A model generated the notes under the pieces. The model saw nothing but the letters and a program-made list of their open reading frames with translations. It was not told the origin of the DNA and did not search any database. This document shows positions 42,609 through 54,688 of a DNA stretch of 64,000 bases, in pieces. The position numbers and the translations under genes are program-made. Numbering within the stretch: the first letter of the stretch is position 1; each line of letters begins with the position of its first letter. The stretch is from Defluviicoccus sp046348835 (GTDB lineage Bacteria; Pseudomonadota; Alphaproteobacteria; Rhodospirillales; Defluviicoccaceae), in assembly GCA_046348835.1 (NCBI GenBank), contig JAXMDM010000003.1, positions 434,001-498,000 on the forward strand. Reading direction: 5' to 3'.

Positions 42609-43332
42609 TACCGCGATAGCGACGGCGGCCGTGGCGGTCCCGGCGGTGGCAGCGCACGGTCTGCACCCATGGGAGCTGTTCTGGAACGCCGATTGGGTGG
42701 TCAAGTGTGTCATGCTCTTGCTGCTGGCGGCGTCCATCTGGTCGTGGACGATCATCTTCGAGAAGGTGATCAACCTCCGCCGCCTTAACGCCCTGGCCGA
42801 TCGCTTTGAGGGCACCTTCTGGTCCGGGGCCGCCGTCGACGACCTCTACGACCGGATCAGCAGCCAGCCGCCCGATCCGATGTCGGCGGTGTTCGTCGCC
42901 GCCATGCGCGAGTGGCGCCGATTCGCCGCCAAGCGCGGCGGCGAGACCGAGCCGCCCGGGGAGTTGGGCGAGCGGGTGGAGCGGATCATGCAGCTCACCG
43001 CCAACCGCGAACTGGAGCGGGTGGAGCGCTATCTCACCTTCCTCGCCTCGACCGGGTCCACGGCGCCGTTCGTGGGGCTGTTCGGCACCGTCTGGGGAAT
43101 CATGAACAGCTTCGGTGCCATCGGCGCCACCAAGAACACCAGCCTCGCGGTGGTCGCGCCGGGCATTGCCGAGGCCTTGTTCGCCACCGCGCTCGGCCTC
43201 CTGGCGGCGATCCCGGCCGTCCTCGCCTATAACAAGCTGTCGCGCGATCTCGATCGCTACGCGGCGCGCATCAATGGCTTCGCCGGCGAGTTCATGGCGA
43301 TCCTGTCGCGCCAGCTCGAGGACCGGCGCTGA
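42601..43332 (+). CDS. tolQ: Tol-Pal proton channel subunit TolQ
   Basis: TolQ forms the inner-membrane proton channel with TolR that energises TolA and outer-membrane constriction during division. The 243-residue protein has three membrane helices, at about residues 30-50, 140-165 and 180-205, with the conserved GLFGTVWGIMNSF and ALFATALGLLAAIPA. It starts inside ybgC and ends 2 bases before tolR. Confidence 0.96.
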   Translation: MDNTAIATAAVAVPAVAAHGLHPWELFWNADWVVKCVMLLLLAASIWSWTIIFEKVINLRRLNALADRFEGTFWSGAAVDDLYDRISSQPPDPMSAVFVAAMREWRRFAAKRGGETEPPGELGERVERIMQLTANRELERVERYLTFLASTGSTAPFVGLFGTVWGIMNSFGAIGATKNTSLAVVAPGIAEALFATALGLLAAIPAVLAYNKLSRDLDRYAARINGFAGEFMAILSRQLEDRR

Positions 43333-43334
43333 GC

Positions 43335-43829
<495 letters not shown>

Positions 43830-43834
43830 GCGCG

Positions 43835-45118
43835 ATGCGCCGCCCGTTCTCCTACGCGGTCGCCCTCCATGTCTGCGCGCTGGTGATGATGTTCGTGGTG
43901 TTGCCGTCATGGCCGGACAGGCGCGCCACCCTCGACGAGCCGATCGTGGTGGAGATGGTGGCCGCCGGCACCGCGGCGGCGGGCGGATCGTCGTCGCCAG
44001 CCGAGCGCGCCGGCGGGGGCTCTGCGCCGCCGGCGGTCAAGCCGGCTCCGGCGCGTCCGGCGCAACCGCCGAGACAAAGCCAGGCGGCTGCTCCACCGCC
44101 CCCACCGCCGTCCCCGCCGGCGCCCCCACCGGCGCCCCCGCCATCGGCCCGGTCCGAGCCGGAAGCGAAGGTGCCGCCGGCTCCACCGGCTCCGCCGGTC
44201 CGGGTCGCCCGACCGACGCCGAAAGCGGAGCCGCCGCGCCAGGAGCCGCACCAGGAGTCCCGGCCGCCGGCGGAGAAGGCCCCGGCGCCCGAGGCGGCGC
44301 CGCGCAGCCTTGCCCCCGCCGAGCCGAAGCCCCCGGTCAAGACCGAAAGCAAGCCGGAAGCCAAACCCGAGACCAAACCCGAACCGAAGGTGGCGGCGAA
44401 GCCGGAGACCAGGCCCGAGCCGAAACCAGCCCCGAAGGCCGAGACCGCTCCGGCGCCGAAAACCCCGGCGAAGACGGAAGCCAAGGCCGAGACACGGCCG
44501 GAGCCGAAGGCAGACAACAAAAGCGAGCCGAAGCCGGACAGCAAGCCGGAGCCGAAGGCGGACAACAAGAGCGAGCCGGCCGATTTCGCCGCGGTCGGCC
44601 GTACGGTGAAGGAACTGAAGCAGAAGGCGCCGTCGGCAGCCGGGCAGACGGCCAGTACGGCCGCGGCGCCCAACGCGGCGGCCGAGGAGGATTTTTCGTC
44701 GCAGATGAGCAAGGCTCTCCGCCGCGGTGCAGGGGCAGGGGCAGCGCCAGCGGCAGCCACCGCCGCCGGGGGGGCATCGGCCGCGGCCGGCGATTCGCTG
44801 CCGGTGACGGCGGGAGAAATCGACAGCGTCCGCCGACAGATCGAGCAATGCTGGAGCCTGCCGGCCAACGTCAAGCCACCCAAGGACCTGGTGGTCCAGA
44901 TCCGGGTCGAGATGAACCAGGACGGCACGCCGCGAACCGCGGTCATCCAGGACGACAGCCGGATGAGCGCCGATCCGGCTTATCGGGCCACGGCGGAAAG
45001 CGCCAGAAGGGCCGTCTTGAACCCGCGCTGCCATCCGTTCAAATTGCCGCGCGAGAAGTATGATCGCTGGCGCGTGCTGACGCTTATCTTCAATCCCGCG
45101 GAGATGTTCCGGACATGA
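43835..45118 (+). CDS. tolA: Tol-Pal inner-membrane linker TolA
   Basis: TolA spans the periplasm from TolQR to Pal/TolB. The 427-residue protein has an N-terminal membrane helix (AVALHVCALVMMFVV), a long Pro/Ala/Lys/Glu low-complexity domain (about residues 45-260) with short repeated KPEPK-like units coded at roughly 44338-44580, and a C-terminal domain (GEIDSVRRQIEQCWSLP). ATG 43835 is chosen; a TTG at 43826 would overlap the tolR stop and add three residues. The 3' end overlaps tolB by four bases. Confidence 0.93.
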   Translation: MRRPFSYAVALHVCALVMMFVVLPSWPDRRATLDEPIVVEMVAAGTAAAGGSSSPAERAGGGSAPPAVKPAPARPAQPPRQSQAAAPPPPPPSPPAPPPAPPPSARSEPEAKVPPAPPAPPVRVARPTPKAEPPRQEPHQESRPPAEKAPAPEAAPRSLAPAEPKPPVKTESKPEAKPETKPEPKVAAKPETRPEPKPAPKAETAPAPKTPAKTEAKAETRPEPKADNKSEPKPDSKPEPKADNKSEPADFAAVGRTVKELKQKAPSAAGQTASTAAAPNAAAEEDFSSQMSKALRRGAGAGAAPAAATAAGGASAAAGDSLPVTAGEIDSVRRQIEQCWSLPANVKPPKDLVVQIRVEMNQDGTPRTAVIQDDSRMSADPAYRATAESARRAVLNPRCHPFKLPREKYDRWRVLTLIFNPAEMFRT

Positions 45119-46482
45119 TACTGCCGCCCGCCCGGTCGCCTCATCGGTTACCGCATCGCTTGTGGGCCGTCGTCCTTTCCGCCGTCCTCCTCGTCCTCGT
45201 CTCTGCGGTGCCGGCGGCGGCCGACCTTCGCATCGACATCACCCGGGGTAACGTCGAGCCGCTGGTCATCGCCATCGTGCCGTTCGAGGGGTCCACCCCG
45301 GAGACGTCGCGCATCGGCGGCGAACTGGCCAAGGTCATCTCCGCCGACCTGGAGAGCTCCGGGCTGTTCCGGCCGCTCGATCCGAACGCCTTTCTGCAGA
45401 ACCGGGTGGCAATGGACACCCCGCCCACCTTCGCCGACTGGCGGCTGTTGAACGCCCCGGCGCTGGTGCACGGCCGGGTCTCCATCGCCGACGACGGCCG
45501 GCTCAAGGTGGAGTTCCGCCTTTGGGATGTGATGTCGGAGCAGCAACTCGCCGGCCTCGCCTACTTCGCCGTGCCCAGCAACTGGCGGCGCATCGGCCAT
45601 ATCATCGCCGACGCCATCTACAAGCGTCTGACCGGTGAGGACGGCTATTTCGACACCCGCATCGCCTACGTCGCCGAGAGCGGTCCACAGACGCGGCGGG
45701 TCAAGCGGCTGGCAATCATGGACCAGGATGGGGCCAACCACCGCTACCTCACCGAAGGCTCCGACCTGGTGCTCACCCCGCGGTTCTCACCCACCCTGCA
45801 GGAGCTGGCCTATCTGGGATTCTCGCAGGGGCTGTCGCGGGTGTTCATCCGCTCGCTCGAGACCAACCGCAGCGAGATGGTCGGCAGCTTCCCCGGGATG
45901 ACGTTCTCCCCCCGCTTTTCCCCGGACGGGCAAAAGCTGGTCCTCAGCATGGCGATCGACGGCAACACCGACATCTATGTCTACGACCTGCACGCCCGCA
46001 CGGCGCGGCGCCTGACCAATAACGCCGCCATCGACACGTCCCCCAGCTACTCGCCGGACGGCCGCCAGATCGTCTTCAACTCGGACCGGGGCGGCTCGCA
46101 GCAGCTCTATGTGATGGACGCCGAGGGCGGCAGTGACGCACGGCGGATCAGCTTCGGCCAGGGGCGATACGGTTCTCCGGTGTGGTCGCCGCGCGGCGAC
46201 CTGATCGCCTTCACCCGCATCAACAACGGCCGCTTCGCCATCGGGGTGATGTCTCCGGATGGATCGGGGGAGCGGATCGTCGCCGAGGGGTACGACGTGG
46301 AAGAGCCGACGTGGGCGCCCAACGGCCGCGTGCTCGCCTTCTTCCGCAAGGAGCCGGTGGACGCCAACGGCGGTGGCGGCCGCTCTCGGCTGTTCTCCGT
46401 CGACGTCATGGGACGCAACGAGCGAGAGATACCCACCCCCGGGGACGCGTCGGACCCGGCATGGTCGCCGATCAATCCATGA
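45115..46482 (+). CDS. tolB: Tol-Pal periplasmic beta-propeller TolB
   Basis: TolB is the periplasmic protein that switches between Pal and TolA. The 455-residue protein has a signal peptide (about residues 1-37, ending VPAAA), an N-terminal domain (IDITRGNVEPLVIAIVPF), and a six-bladed propeller with repeated SPDG-type turns (FSPDGQKLVLS, YSPDGRQIVFNSDR). It is coupled to tolA by an ATGA overlap. pal follows after 117 bases. Confidence 0.96.
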   Translation: MILPPARSPHRLPHRLWAVVLSAVLLVLVSAVPAAADLRIDITRGNVEPLVIAIVPFEGSTPETSRIGGELAKVISADLESSGLFRPLDPNAFLQNRVAMDTPPTFADWRLLNAPALVHGRVSIADDGRLKVEFRLWDVMSEQQLAGLAYFAVPSNWRRIGHIIADAIYKRLTGEDGYFDTRIAYVAESGPQTRRVKRLAIMDQDGANHRYLTEGSDLVLTPRFSPTLQELAYLGFSQGLSRVFIRSLETNRSEMVGSFPGMTFSPRFSPDGQKLVLSMAIDGNTDIYVYDLHARTARRLTNNAAIDTSPSYSPDGRQIVFNSDRGGSQQLYVMDAEGGSDARRISFGQGRYGSPVWSPRGDLIAFTRINNGRFAIGVMSPDGSGERIVAEGYDVEEPTWAPNGRVLAFFRKEPVDANGGGGRSRLFSVDVMGRNEREIPTPGDASDPAWSPINP

Positions 46483-46599
46483 GGTCAATCCGTGCGATCA
46501 ACCCGTGGGGCGATTCGGGATCGATCTTGACTGGCCGCTCCGGTGCGGGCGGCCGGGGTTGTTGCGGCGGTTGTTATTGAGGCAGAGGAGGCGATACGG

Positions 46600-47190
46600 A
46601 TGCTGAGGCAGATGTTGGCGGCGGCGGCCATCGTGGTGGCGCTCGGCGCGTGCGAATCAACCCCCGACCAGCCGCCGCCGTCGGCGACCGTACCCGGTAC
46701 CGGCAGCACCACCGGGGGTCTCGACCACCCCGGGGCGATGGCCGGCGGTGGTGCCGGCAGCGGTTTCAACAGCGGCGTGCAGAGCCAGGGGCTGCCCGGC
46801 GGCGGCTCGCGCGGCGCGGCCCAGGTGGCGCAGGAACTGGTCAACGTCGGCGATACCGTCTACTTCGGCTTCGACAGCTTCGCCATCGAGGGCGAGTCTC
46901 AGCAGACGCTGGACCATCAGGCGGCGATCCTGTTGAAAAATCAGGGCGTCTCGGTGGTCATCGAAGGCCATTGCGACGATCGCGGCACACGTGAGTACAA
47001 TCTTGCCCTGGGCGAGCGGCGGGCAACCGCGGTGAAGGACTACCTGGTGGCCTACGGCGTCGATCCCGGCCGGATTCGGGTGGTCTCCTACGGCAAGGAG
47101 CGGCCGGTGGCGCTGGGCGCGACGGAAGCGGCATGGGCAAAGAACCGGCGGGCGACGACGGTGGTCGCCGGTGGTCCGCCGGCGGCCTAA
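46600..47190 (+). CDS. pal: peptidoglycan-associated lipoprotein Pal
   Basis: Pal anchors the outer membrane to peptidoglycan. The 196-residue precursor has a lipoprotein signal with lipobox LGAC (Cys18), a Gly/Pro-rich linker and an OmpA-type domain (about residues 80-190; YFGFDSFAI, IEGHCDDRGTREYNLALGERRA). GAGGAGGCGATACGG precedes ATG 46600. An earlier frame extension has no lipobox logic. Confidence 0.96.
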   Translation: MLRQMLAAAAIVVALGACESTPDQPPPSATVPGTGSTTGGLDHPGAMAGGGAGSGFNSGVQSQGLPGGGSRGAAQVAQELVNVGDTVYFGFDSFAIEGESQQTLDHQAAILLKNQGVSVVIEGHCDDRGTREYNLALGERRATAVKDYLVAYGVDPGRIRVVSYGKERPVALGATEAAWAKNRRATTVVAGGPPAA

Positions 47191-47265
47191 GGTGGGGTCG
47201 GTCGCGGCCGACGGCGGCGACCGAGGTGCGTGCAGAGGCGGGGCACCGGGAAACGAGGTGAGCGG

Positions 47266-48207
47266 ATGAATGGCAAGGTAATGCGGTCGTCGTCCGACCG
47301 TCGATGCGCCGCCTGGCGCCCGCTGCCGCTGCTGGTGGCGCTGCTGCTGGCTCTCCACGCGCATGCGGCGGCGCAGATGCCAGCGGCGGGCGGCGCCGAC
47401 GCGGGGTCGGGAACGCCCCCGGCCGTGGCCCGCCTCGATTCCCGGATCACGCAATTGGAACAGGATGTGCGAAGCGTGACCGGGCGGGTGGAAAGCCTGT
47501 CGCACCAGGTCCGCCAGCTCAACGACAAGCTGGACAAGCTGTCGTCCGACCTGGACATGCGCTTGGACCAGGGGCGCGGAACCGGATCCGGTGTCGGCGG
47601 CGGTGCCGCCGTAGGGATGGGCGCCGGCGCGGCGGCCGGCGCCGGCCTGGGAGCGGGCGCGGCCAGTCCGGGGCCCCGCGTTCTCGGCCGGGGCAACGAC
47701 GAGCCGGCCGCGACGACGGCCCCCCCGGCCTCCGTTCCGTCCACGGCCGGCACACCCGCGGCGCCGGCCGAGACGCGGCCGCAGCAGCCGCCGCCGCAGC
47801 AGCAGGCGGCCCTTCCGCAGGGCTCCAGCAAGGACCAGTACGCCGCTGCCTTCGCCCTCATGCAGAAGGGGAACTATGCCGCCGCCGGCGAGGCCTTCAG
47901 CGACTTCCTCAGCCGCTACCCCGATGACTCGCTGGCCGACAACGCCCGCTACTGGCTGGGCGAAAGCTACTACGCCAGGGGCGACTACACGCGCGCGGCG
48001 CAAACCTTCTTCGAGGCCTACGACAAGAACAAGTCCGGGCCGAAGGCACCCGATACCCTGCTCAAGCTCGGTATGGCGCTGGGCAATCTGGATAAGAAGA
48101 AGGAGGCCTGCGCCAGCTTCCGCGAACTCGGGCGCACGTTCCCCAACGCCTCGGCGGCGATAAAGGACAAGGCGGCACAGGAGAGCCGGCGGATCGGCTG
48201 CGGCTGA
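47266..48207 (+). CDS. cpoB: cell division coordinator CpoB (YbgF)
   Basis: CpoB coordinates peptidoglycan synthesis with Tol-Pal constriction. The 313-residue protein has a signal peptide (hydrophobic LLVALLLALHAHAAA), a coiled-coil trimerisation segment (LDSRITQLEQDVRSVTGRVE), a Gly/Ala/Pro-rich linker that is longer than usual, and C-terminal TPR repeats (YAAAFALMQKGNY, DNARYWLGESYYARGDYTRAA). ATG 47266 follows GAGGTGA. tilS begins 2 bases after its stop. Confidence 0.93.
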   Translation: MNGKVMRSSSDRRCAAWRPLPLLVALLLALHAHAAAQMPAAGGADAGSGTPPAVARLDSRITQLEQDVRSVTGRVESLSHQVRQLNDKLDKLSSDLDMRLDQGRGTGSGVGGGAAVGMGAGAAAGAGLGAGAASPGPRVLGRGNDEPAATTAPPASVPSTAGTPAAPAETRPQQPPPQQQAALPQGSSKDQYAAAFALMQKGNYAAAGEAFSDFLSRYPDDSLADNARYWLGESYYARGDYTRAAQTFFEAYDKNKSGPKAPDTLLKLGMALGNLDKKKEACASFRELGRTFPNASAAIKDKAAQESRRIGCG

Positions 48208-48209
48208 CC

Positions 48210-49571
48210 ATGCCACCGGCGGCCGCCGGCCTGGCGGCCGAGTTCGACCGGGCGATGGCCGCGTTTGCCCCGTTCGAGCCGGCGCCGCGGCTGGCGGTGG
48301 CCGTCTCCGGCGGCGCCGACAGCATGGCGCTGTGCCTCCTCGCCGACCGGTGGGCGCGGGCGGAGGGGGGCGGCGTCACCGCACTGATCGTCGATCACCG
48401 GCTGCGGCCGGCCTCGGCGGCGGAAGCGATACAGGTGGGTCGCTGGCTCGATCGCCGCTCCATTGCCCATCGCTGCCTCGTCTGGGAGGGAGAAAAGCCG
48501 GCGACGGGGATTCAGGCGGCGGCGCGGGCGGCGCGCTACCGGCTGCTCATCGGCTGGTGCCGGGAGGCCGGTGTCGACCATCTTCTCGTTGGCCATCAGG
48601 CGTCCGATCAGGCGGAGACGGTGCTGATGCGGATCGGGCGCGCCAGCGGCCTCGTCGGCCTGGCCGGGATGCTGCCGCTGACCGAGCCGGTGCGGCCCAA
48701 GGCGGACGGCGGGCATCCGGCGCCGCGTCTGCTGCGGCCGCTGCTGGAGGTGCCGCCGGAGCGATTGCGTCCCTTCCTGCGAGCCCAGGGTCAGCCGTGG
48801 CTGGACGATCCCAGCAACCGCGACCCGCGGTTTGACCGGGTCCGGCTGCGCCGGGCGGCGGCGTCCCTGGCGGCGGCGGGGGTCGACCGGGCCGCGCTGC
48901 TGCATCTGGCCCGGCTCGCCCGTACCGCCCGCGAGGCGACGGAGGCGGCGGTGGACGCGCTGCTGGCGGCCTCGGTGGTGCTGCATCCGGCCGGGTTCGC
49001 CCGCATCGAGACGCCCCTCTGGGGTGAGGCGGCGCGGTTCATCCTCGTGCGTGCCGCCGCCCGCTTGCTGCGCATCGTCGGCGGCCGGCGCTGGCAGGCC
49101 CCGGACCAGCGGATCGAACGGCTGATGACGGTGCTGCTGGACCAGGGCGGGAGCGCGGCGACGCTGGGCGGCTGTCGCCTCAGGCGGACCGCCGATGGGG
49201 TACTCGTCTGGCGCGAGGAGCGGGGCCTGCCGGCGCCGCTGCCGGTGGCGGGCGGAGAGGAGGTGGAGGTCGTCTGGGACCGCCGCTTCGTCGTCCGCAT
49301 CACCCCGGGCGGCCAGGAACGAAGCGATCTCGCCCTGGAAGCCCTGGGCGCCGCCCGGGCCCGAACCTTGTCCGCGGCGATGGCGGAGGGTGCGTTCGGC
49401 TCCCCCGACGTGCCCCTGATCGTCTGGCCGACGCTGCCCTGCGTCGTCGACGGGCGGGGCCTCGCCCTCGTTCCCCACCTCGGTTACCGGCGGGCCGATG
49501 CGGCGGGCCAAATCCGGGCAACTGCGTATCCGCAGCAGGGCCTAAGCGGGCGAGGATCTTTCCTTGTGTGA
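48210..49571 (+). CDS. tilS: tRNA(Ile)-lysidine synthetase TilS
   Basis: TilS converts cytidine 34 of the tRNA-Ile CAU anticodon to lysidine. The 453-residue protein has the PP-loop ATPase motif SGGADSMA (residues 33-40), the substrate region GIQAAARAARY and HQASDQAETVLMRIGR. The C-terminal domain is less conserved. It lies between cpoB and ftsH, the common alphaproteobacterial order. Confidence 0.92.
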   Translation: MPPAAAGLAAEFDRAMAAFAPFEPAPRLAVAVSGGADSMALCLLADRWARAEGGGVTALIVDHRLRPASAAEAIQVGRWLDRRSIAHRCLVWEGEKPATGIQAAARAARYRLLIGWCREAGVDHLLVGHQASDQAETVLMRIGRASGLVGLAGMLPLTEPVRPKADGGHPAPRLLRPLLEVPPERLRPFLRAQGQPWLDDPSNRDPRFDRVRLRRAAASLAAAGVDRAALLHLARLARTAREATEAAVDALLAASVVLHPAGFARIETPLWGEAARFILVRAAARLLRIVGGRRWQAPDQRIERLMTVLLDQGGSAATLGGCRLRRTADGVLVWREERGLPAPLPVAGGEEVEVVWDRRFVVRITPGGQERSDLALEALGAARARTLSAAMAEGAFGSPDVPLIVWPTLPCVVDGRGLALVPHLGYRRADAAGQIRATAYPQQGLSGRGSFLV

Positions 49572-49661
49572 AGGTTATCCTGTACTATCTTATCGAATCG
49601 GAGTTCCTGCGGCGGGCGCCTATGTGTCAAGCGGGCCGGGCCGTGCGTCGGAGAAGGTAAC

Positions 49662-51590
<1,929 letters not shown>

Positions 51591-51635
51591 GCAAGACGCG
51601 ATCACCGGGCCCAGAGGCATTGGGGGCATGGGGCA

Positions 51636-52532
51636 ATGGGCGATCCCGCCGCATCTCTGCTGAGCCGTCCTCCGGCTTCGCTGTTCGCCGGGCTGACCCT
51701 CGACCGACCGCGCCTGATGGGCATCGTCAACGTCACTCCCGACAGCTTCTCCGACGGCGGTGAGGCGTTCCGTCCCCAGGCCGCCGTTCTCCGCGGCTTC
51801 ACCCTGGCGGCGGAGGGGGCGGACATCATCGACGTGGGGGGCGAATCGACGCGGCCGGGCTCGGACCCGGTGCCGGTCGAGGAGGAACTCGGCCGCGTCG
51901 TTCCGGTGGTCAAGGCCCTGGCCGCGGGCGGCCTTCTCGTCTCCGTCGATACCCGCCGGCCGCGGGTCATGGCCGCGGCGATCGAGGCCGGGGCGCGCAT
52001 CGTCAACGATGTGACGGCGCTGACCGGGGATCGCGCCTCGCTGGCGCTGGTGGCGCGATCGGGTGTGTCGGCGGTGCTCATGCACATGCGGGGCGAGCCA
52101 CGGACGATGCAGGCCGATCCCCGGTACGACGATCCTGTCACCGAGGTGCGGGACTGGCTCGTCGATCGCGTCGACGCCTGTAAGGCGGCCGGCATCCCGC
52201 GGTCCCGCCTGGCGGTGGACCCCGGCATCGGATTTGGGAAGAATCTGGGCCACAATCTCGCTATCCTCGCGAATCTCGCTGTGTATCGATCTCTCGGTTG
52301 TGCGCTTGTGATCGGCGTTTCGCGCAAGAGCTTCATGGGACGCCTTGGCGGCGGCGAGGCGCCGCGCGACCGGCTGCCCGGATCGTTGGCAGCGGGACTG
52401 ACGGCCGTGGCCGCAGGCGCACATATCCTGCGCGTTCACGATGTGGCCGCGACCCGGCAAGCGCTGGCGGTGTCGCGGGCGATCGCGGCACAGGCGGAGC
52501 AACCGGTGGGGCGGGTGCAGGTTGTTGTGTAA
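51636..52532 (+). CDS. folP: dihydropteroate synthase
   Basis: FolP condenses p-aminobenzoate with dihydropterin pyrophosphate in folate synthesis and is the target of sulfonamides. The 298-residue TIM-barrel protein has the signatures LMGIVNVTPDSFSDGGE and VGGESTRPGSDPV and the phosphate-binding IGVSRKSF. It lies between ftsH and glmM, the typical order. Confidence 0.94.
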   Translation: MGDPAASLLSRPPASLFAGLTLDRPRLMGIVNVTPDSFSDGGEAFRPQAAVLRGFTLAAEGADIIDVGGESTRPGSDPVPVEEELGRVVPVVKALAAGGLLVSVDTRRPRVMAAAIEAGARIVNDVTALTGDRASLALVARSGVSAVLMHMRGEPRTMQADPRYDDPVTEVRDWLVDRVDACKAAGIPRSRLAVDPGIGFGKNLGHNLAILANLAVYRSLGCALVIGVSRKSFMGRLGGGEAPRDRLPGSLAAGLTAVAAGAHILRVHDVAATRQALAVSRAIAAQAEQPVGRVQVVV

Positions 52533-52598
52533 CGGCCGTCATAGAATGAAGGCAGCGACGGTTGCATAAATTGGGGGCAGTTGGGGGCGAGGACACCG

Positions 52599-53945
52599 AT
52601 GCAGAGAATGTTGTTCGGTACCGATGGCATTCGCGGTAAGGCGAATACGGAACCGATGACGGCGGAGACGGCGCTTCGCGTCGGCATGGCCGCCGGTCTC
52701 CATTTCCGCCGGGGCCGGCACCGGCACCGGGTCATCATCGGCAAGGATACCCGGCTGTCCGGCTACATGGTGGAGGCGGCGCTCACCGCCGGCTTCGTCG
52801 CCATGGGCATGGATGTCATCCTGGTCGGGCCGATGCCCACACCCGCCGTCGGCATTCTCACCCGCTCCATGCGCTGCGATCTGGGGGTGATGCTGTCGGC
52901 GTCGCACAATCCCTACGAAGACAACGGCATCAAGCTGTTCGGCCCGGACGGCTTCAAGCTGTCGGACCAGGTGGAGGCGGCGATCGAGGCCCATGTCGCC
53001 AATGGCCTGAGCAGCAAGCTCGTCCCCTCCTCGCAACTGGGACGGGCCAAACGCCTGCACGACGTGCACGGCCGCTACACCGAGTTCGTCAAGATGACCT
53101 TCCCGAAGGGGCTCACCCTGCAGGGGATGCGCATCGTCGTCGATTGCGCCAATGGCGCCGCCTACCGGGTCGCTCCCGAGATCCTATGGGAACTGGGCGC
53201 CGAGGTGATCCCGCTGGCGGTAAACCCGGACGGCACCAACATCAACCGCGAATGCGGGTCCACCTTCCCCGAGACCATGTGCCGGGCGGTGCAGGAGTAC
53301 CGGGCCGACCTGGGCATTGCCCTCGACGGCGATGCGGACCGGGTGCTGATCGCCGACGAGACCGGTAGCCTGATCGACGGCGATCAGGTGATGGCGGTGA
53401 TCGCCCGCCACTGGAAGCAGAGCGGCCAGCTGAAGAAGGGCGGCGTCGTCGCCACGGTGATGTCCAACATCGGGCTCGAGCGCTACTTGCAGGGCCTCGG
53501 CCTCACCCTGGAGCGCACCCGGGTCGGTGACCGCTACGTGGTGGATTACATGCGCCGTCATGGCTTCAATATCGGCGGCGAGCAGTCCGGCCACATCATC
53601 TTCAGCGATTACGCCACCACCGGCGATGGCCTCATCGCGGCGCTGCAGGTTCTCGCCGTCGTCGTCGCCTCGGGCAAGCGGCCGAGCGAAATCTGCGTCG
53701 CCTTCCAGCCCATGCCGCAGCTGCTGCGCAGCGTCCGCTACATGGGCGGCGAGCCGCTCACCCAGCTCGGGGTCAAGGAGGCGATCAGCGAGGGCGAACG
53801 GCGGCTCGGCAACAGCGGCCGCCTGCTCATCCGGCCGTCGGGCACCGAGCCGGTGATCCGGGTGATGGCGGAAGGCGAAGACGAGTCCCTGATCGGGGTC
53901 GTGGTCGAGGACATCTGCACGGCGATCCGCGCCGTCGCCGCCTGA
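52599..53945 (+). CDS. glmM: phosphoglucosamine mutase
   Basis: GlmM converts glucosamine 6-phosphate to glucosamine 1-phosphate for peptidoglycan and LPS. The 448-residue protein has the N-terminal LFGTDGIRG, the phosphorylated serine in SASHNPYEDNG (Ser102), the metal loop DGDADR and the C-terminal phosphate-binding RPSGTEPVIRV. ATG 52599 gives the family start; an upstream TTG would add six residues. The 220 bases that follow contain a change to AT-rich DNA. Confidence 0.96.
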   Translation: MQRMLFGTDGIRGKANTEPMTAETALRVGMAAGLHFRRGRHRHRVIIGKDTRLSGYMVEAALTAGFVAMGMDVILVGPMPTPAVGILTRSMRCDLGVMLSASHNPYEDNGIKLFGPDGFKLSDQVEAAIEAHVANGLSSKLVPSSQLGRAKRLHDVHGRYTEFVKMTFPKGLTLQGMRIVVDCANGAAYRVAPEILWELGAEVIPLAVNPDGTNINRECGSTFPETMCRAVQEYRADLGIALDGDADRVLIADETGSLIDGDQVMAVIARHWKQSGQLKKGGVVATVMSNIGLERYLQGLGLTLERTRVGDRYVVDYMRRHGFNIGGEQSGHIIFSDYATTGDGLIAALQVLAVVVASGKRPSEICVAFQPMPQLLRSVRYMGGEPLTQLGVKEAISEGERRLGNSGRLLIRPSGTEPVIRVMAEGEDESLIGVVVEDICTAIRAVAA

Positions 53946-54165
53946 GGGCAGGAGATCGGGTAACGATGCGGCATAGCGCCTCGCCGGAAAGCGGGGCGTC
54001 AACCACAACCTTGTTTACGCACCCGGTTGAGCATCGGAGATCTGTTGGCGCTCGAACGGGCACGCTGGTATGCCGGCATGGTGCCATGAGAATGGGTTTG
54101 GCAGTTCCGATGCCGAAGCGTTCCTAAAACAGTATTATAGATATGCCTTGTTCGAGGCTTAATGC

Positions 54166-54660
54166 ATGGGCATCGATGTTACTACGCTGTCAGAGGATGA
54201 ACTAAAAAATCTGATAGCCAATTACCGACGTCTCAATGCAACGGCGCAGCCTCTCTTTCGGAAGGCGTTGAACGAACTGGAACACCGAAAAGGCAAGGGT
54301 TTGGACTTCGAGAAGTCACTGGCCATTATCCGAAATGCGGCAGAACAGGGCCGGTTCTTGAGCTACAAGGACCTCGCCGACGAAAGCGGCGCTGAATGGA
54401 CGCATGTTCATTACTCGATTGGAGCGCACCTGTGGCAGCTTGTGGAGTACGCGGATCTCAGGGGATGGCCGATGCTGAGTGCAATCGTCGTTAATCAAGA
54501 GAACGTCAAATCAGGGCAGATGGAGCCCGGGACCCTTAAAGGATTCGTAGGAGCTGCCCGCATGCTCGGCTACCCGGTCATTGATCCGGAAGCGTTCCTG
54601 ATTGAGCAGCAGACCCGCGTCTTTGACTGGGCGAAGGACCGTGCGTGTAAAGCGGATTAG
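54166..54660 (+). CDS. low-GC orphan protein of unknown function
   Basis: This 164-residue protein has a helical N-terminus (LSEDELKNLIANYRRL) and a middle part (FLSYKDLADESGAEWTHVHYSIGAHL) that resembles a winged-helix or methyltransferase-associated Y-x-x-L-A segment, then LSAIVVNQENVKSGQMEPGTLKGF. I do not recognise the family with confidence. Its DNA is clearly richer in A and T than the genes around it, including the promoter-like ATTATAGATATG upstream, which suggests transfer from another genome. It interrupts the glmM-thiD interval. Related domains occur near restriction-type systems, which is only a weak hint. Confidence 0.72.
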   Translation: MGIDVTTLSEDELKNLIANYRRLNATAQPLFRKALNELEHRKGKGLDFEKSLAIIRNAAEQGRFLSYKDLADESGAEWTHVHYSIGAHLWQLVEYADLRGWPMLSAIVVNQENVKSGQMEPGTLKGFVGAARMLGYPVIDPEAFLIEQQTRVFDWAKDRACKAD

Positions 54661-54688
54661 CTGAGATACGTCGGCGGAGCTGGCAGCA

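Noticed and set aside
43905..45063. Long alternative frames across tolA
   Set aside because: They are side effects of the Pro/Ala/Lys/Glu repeat codons. The TolA frame has a membrane helix and a conserved C-terminal domain.
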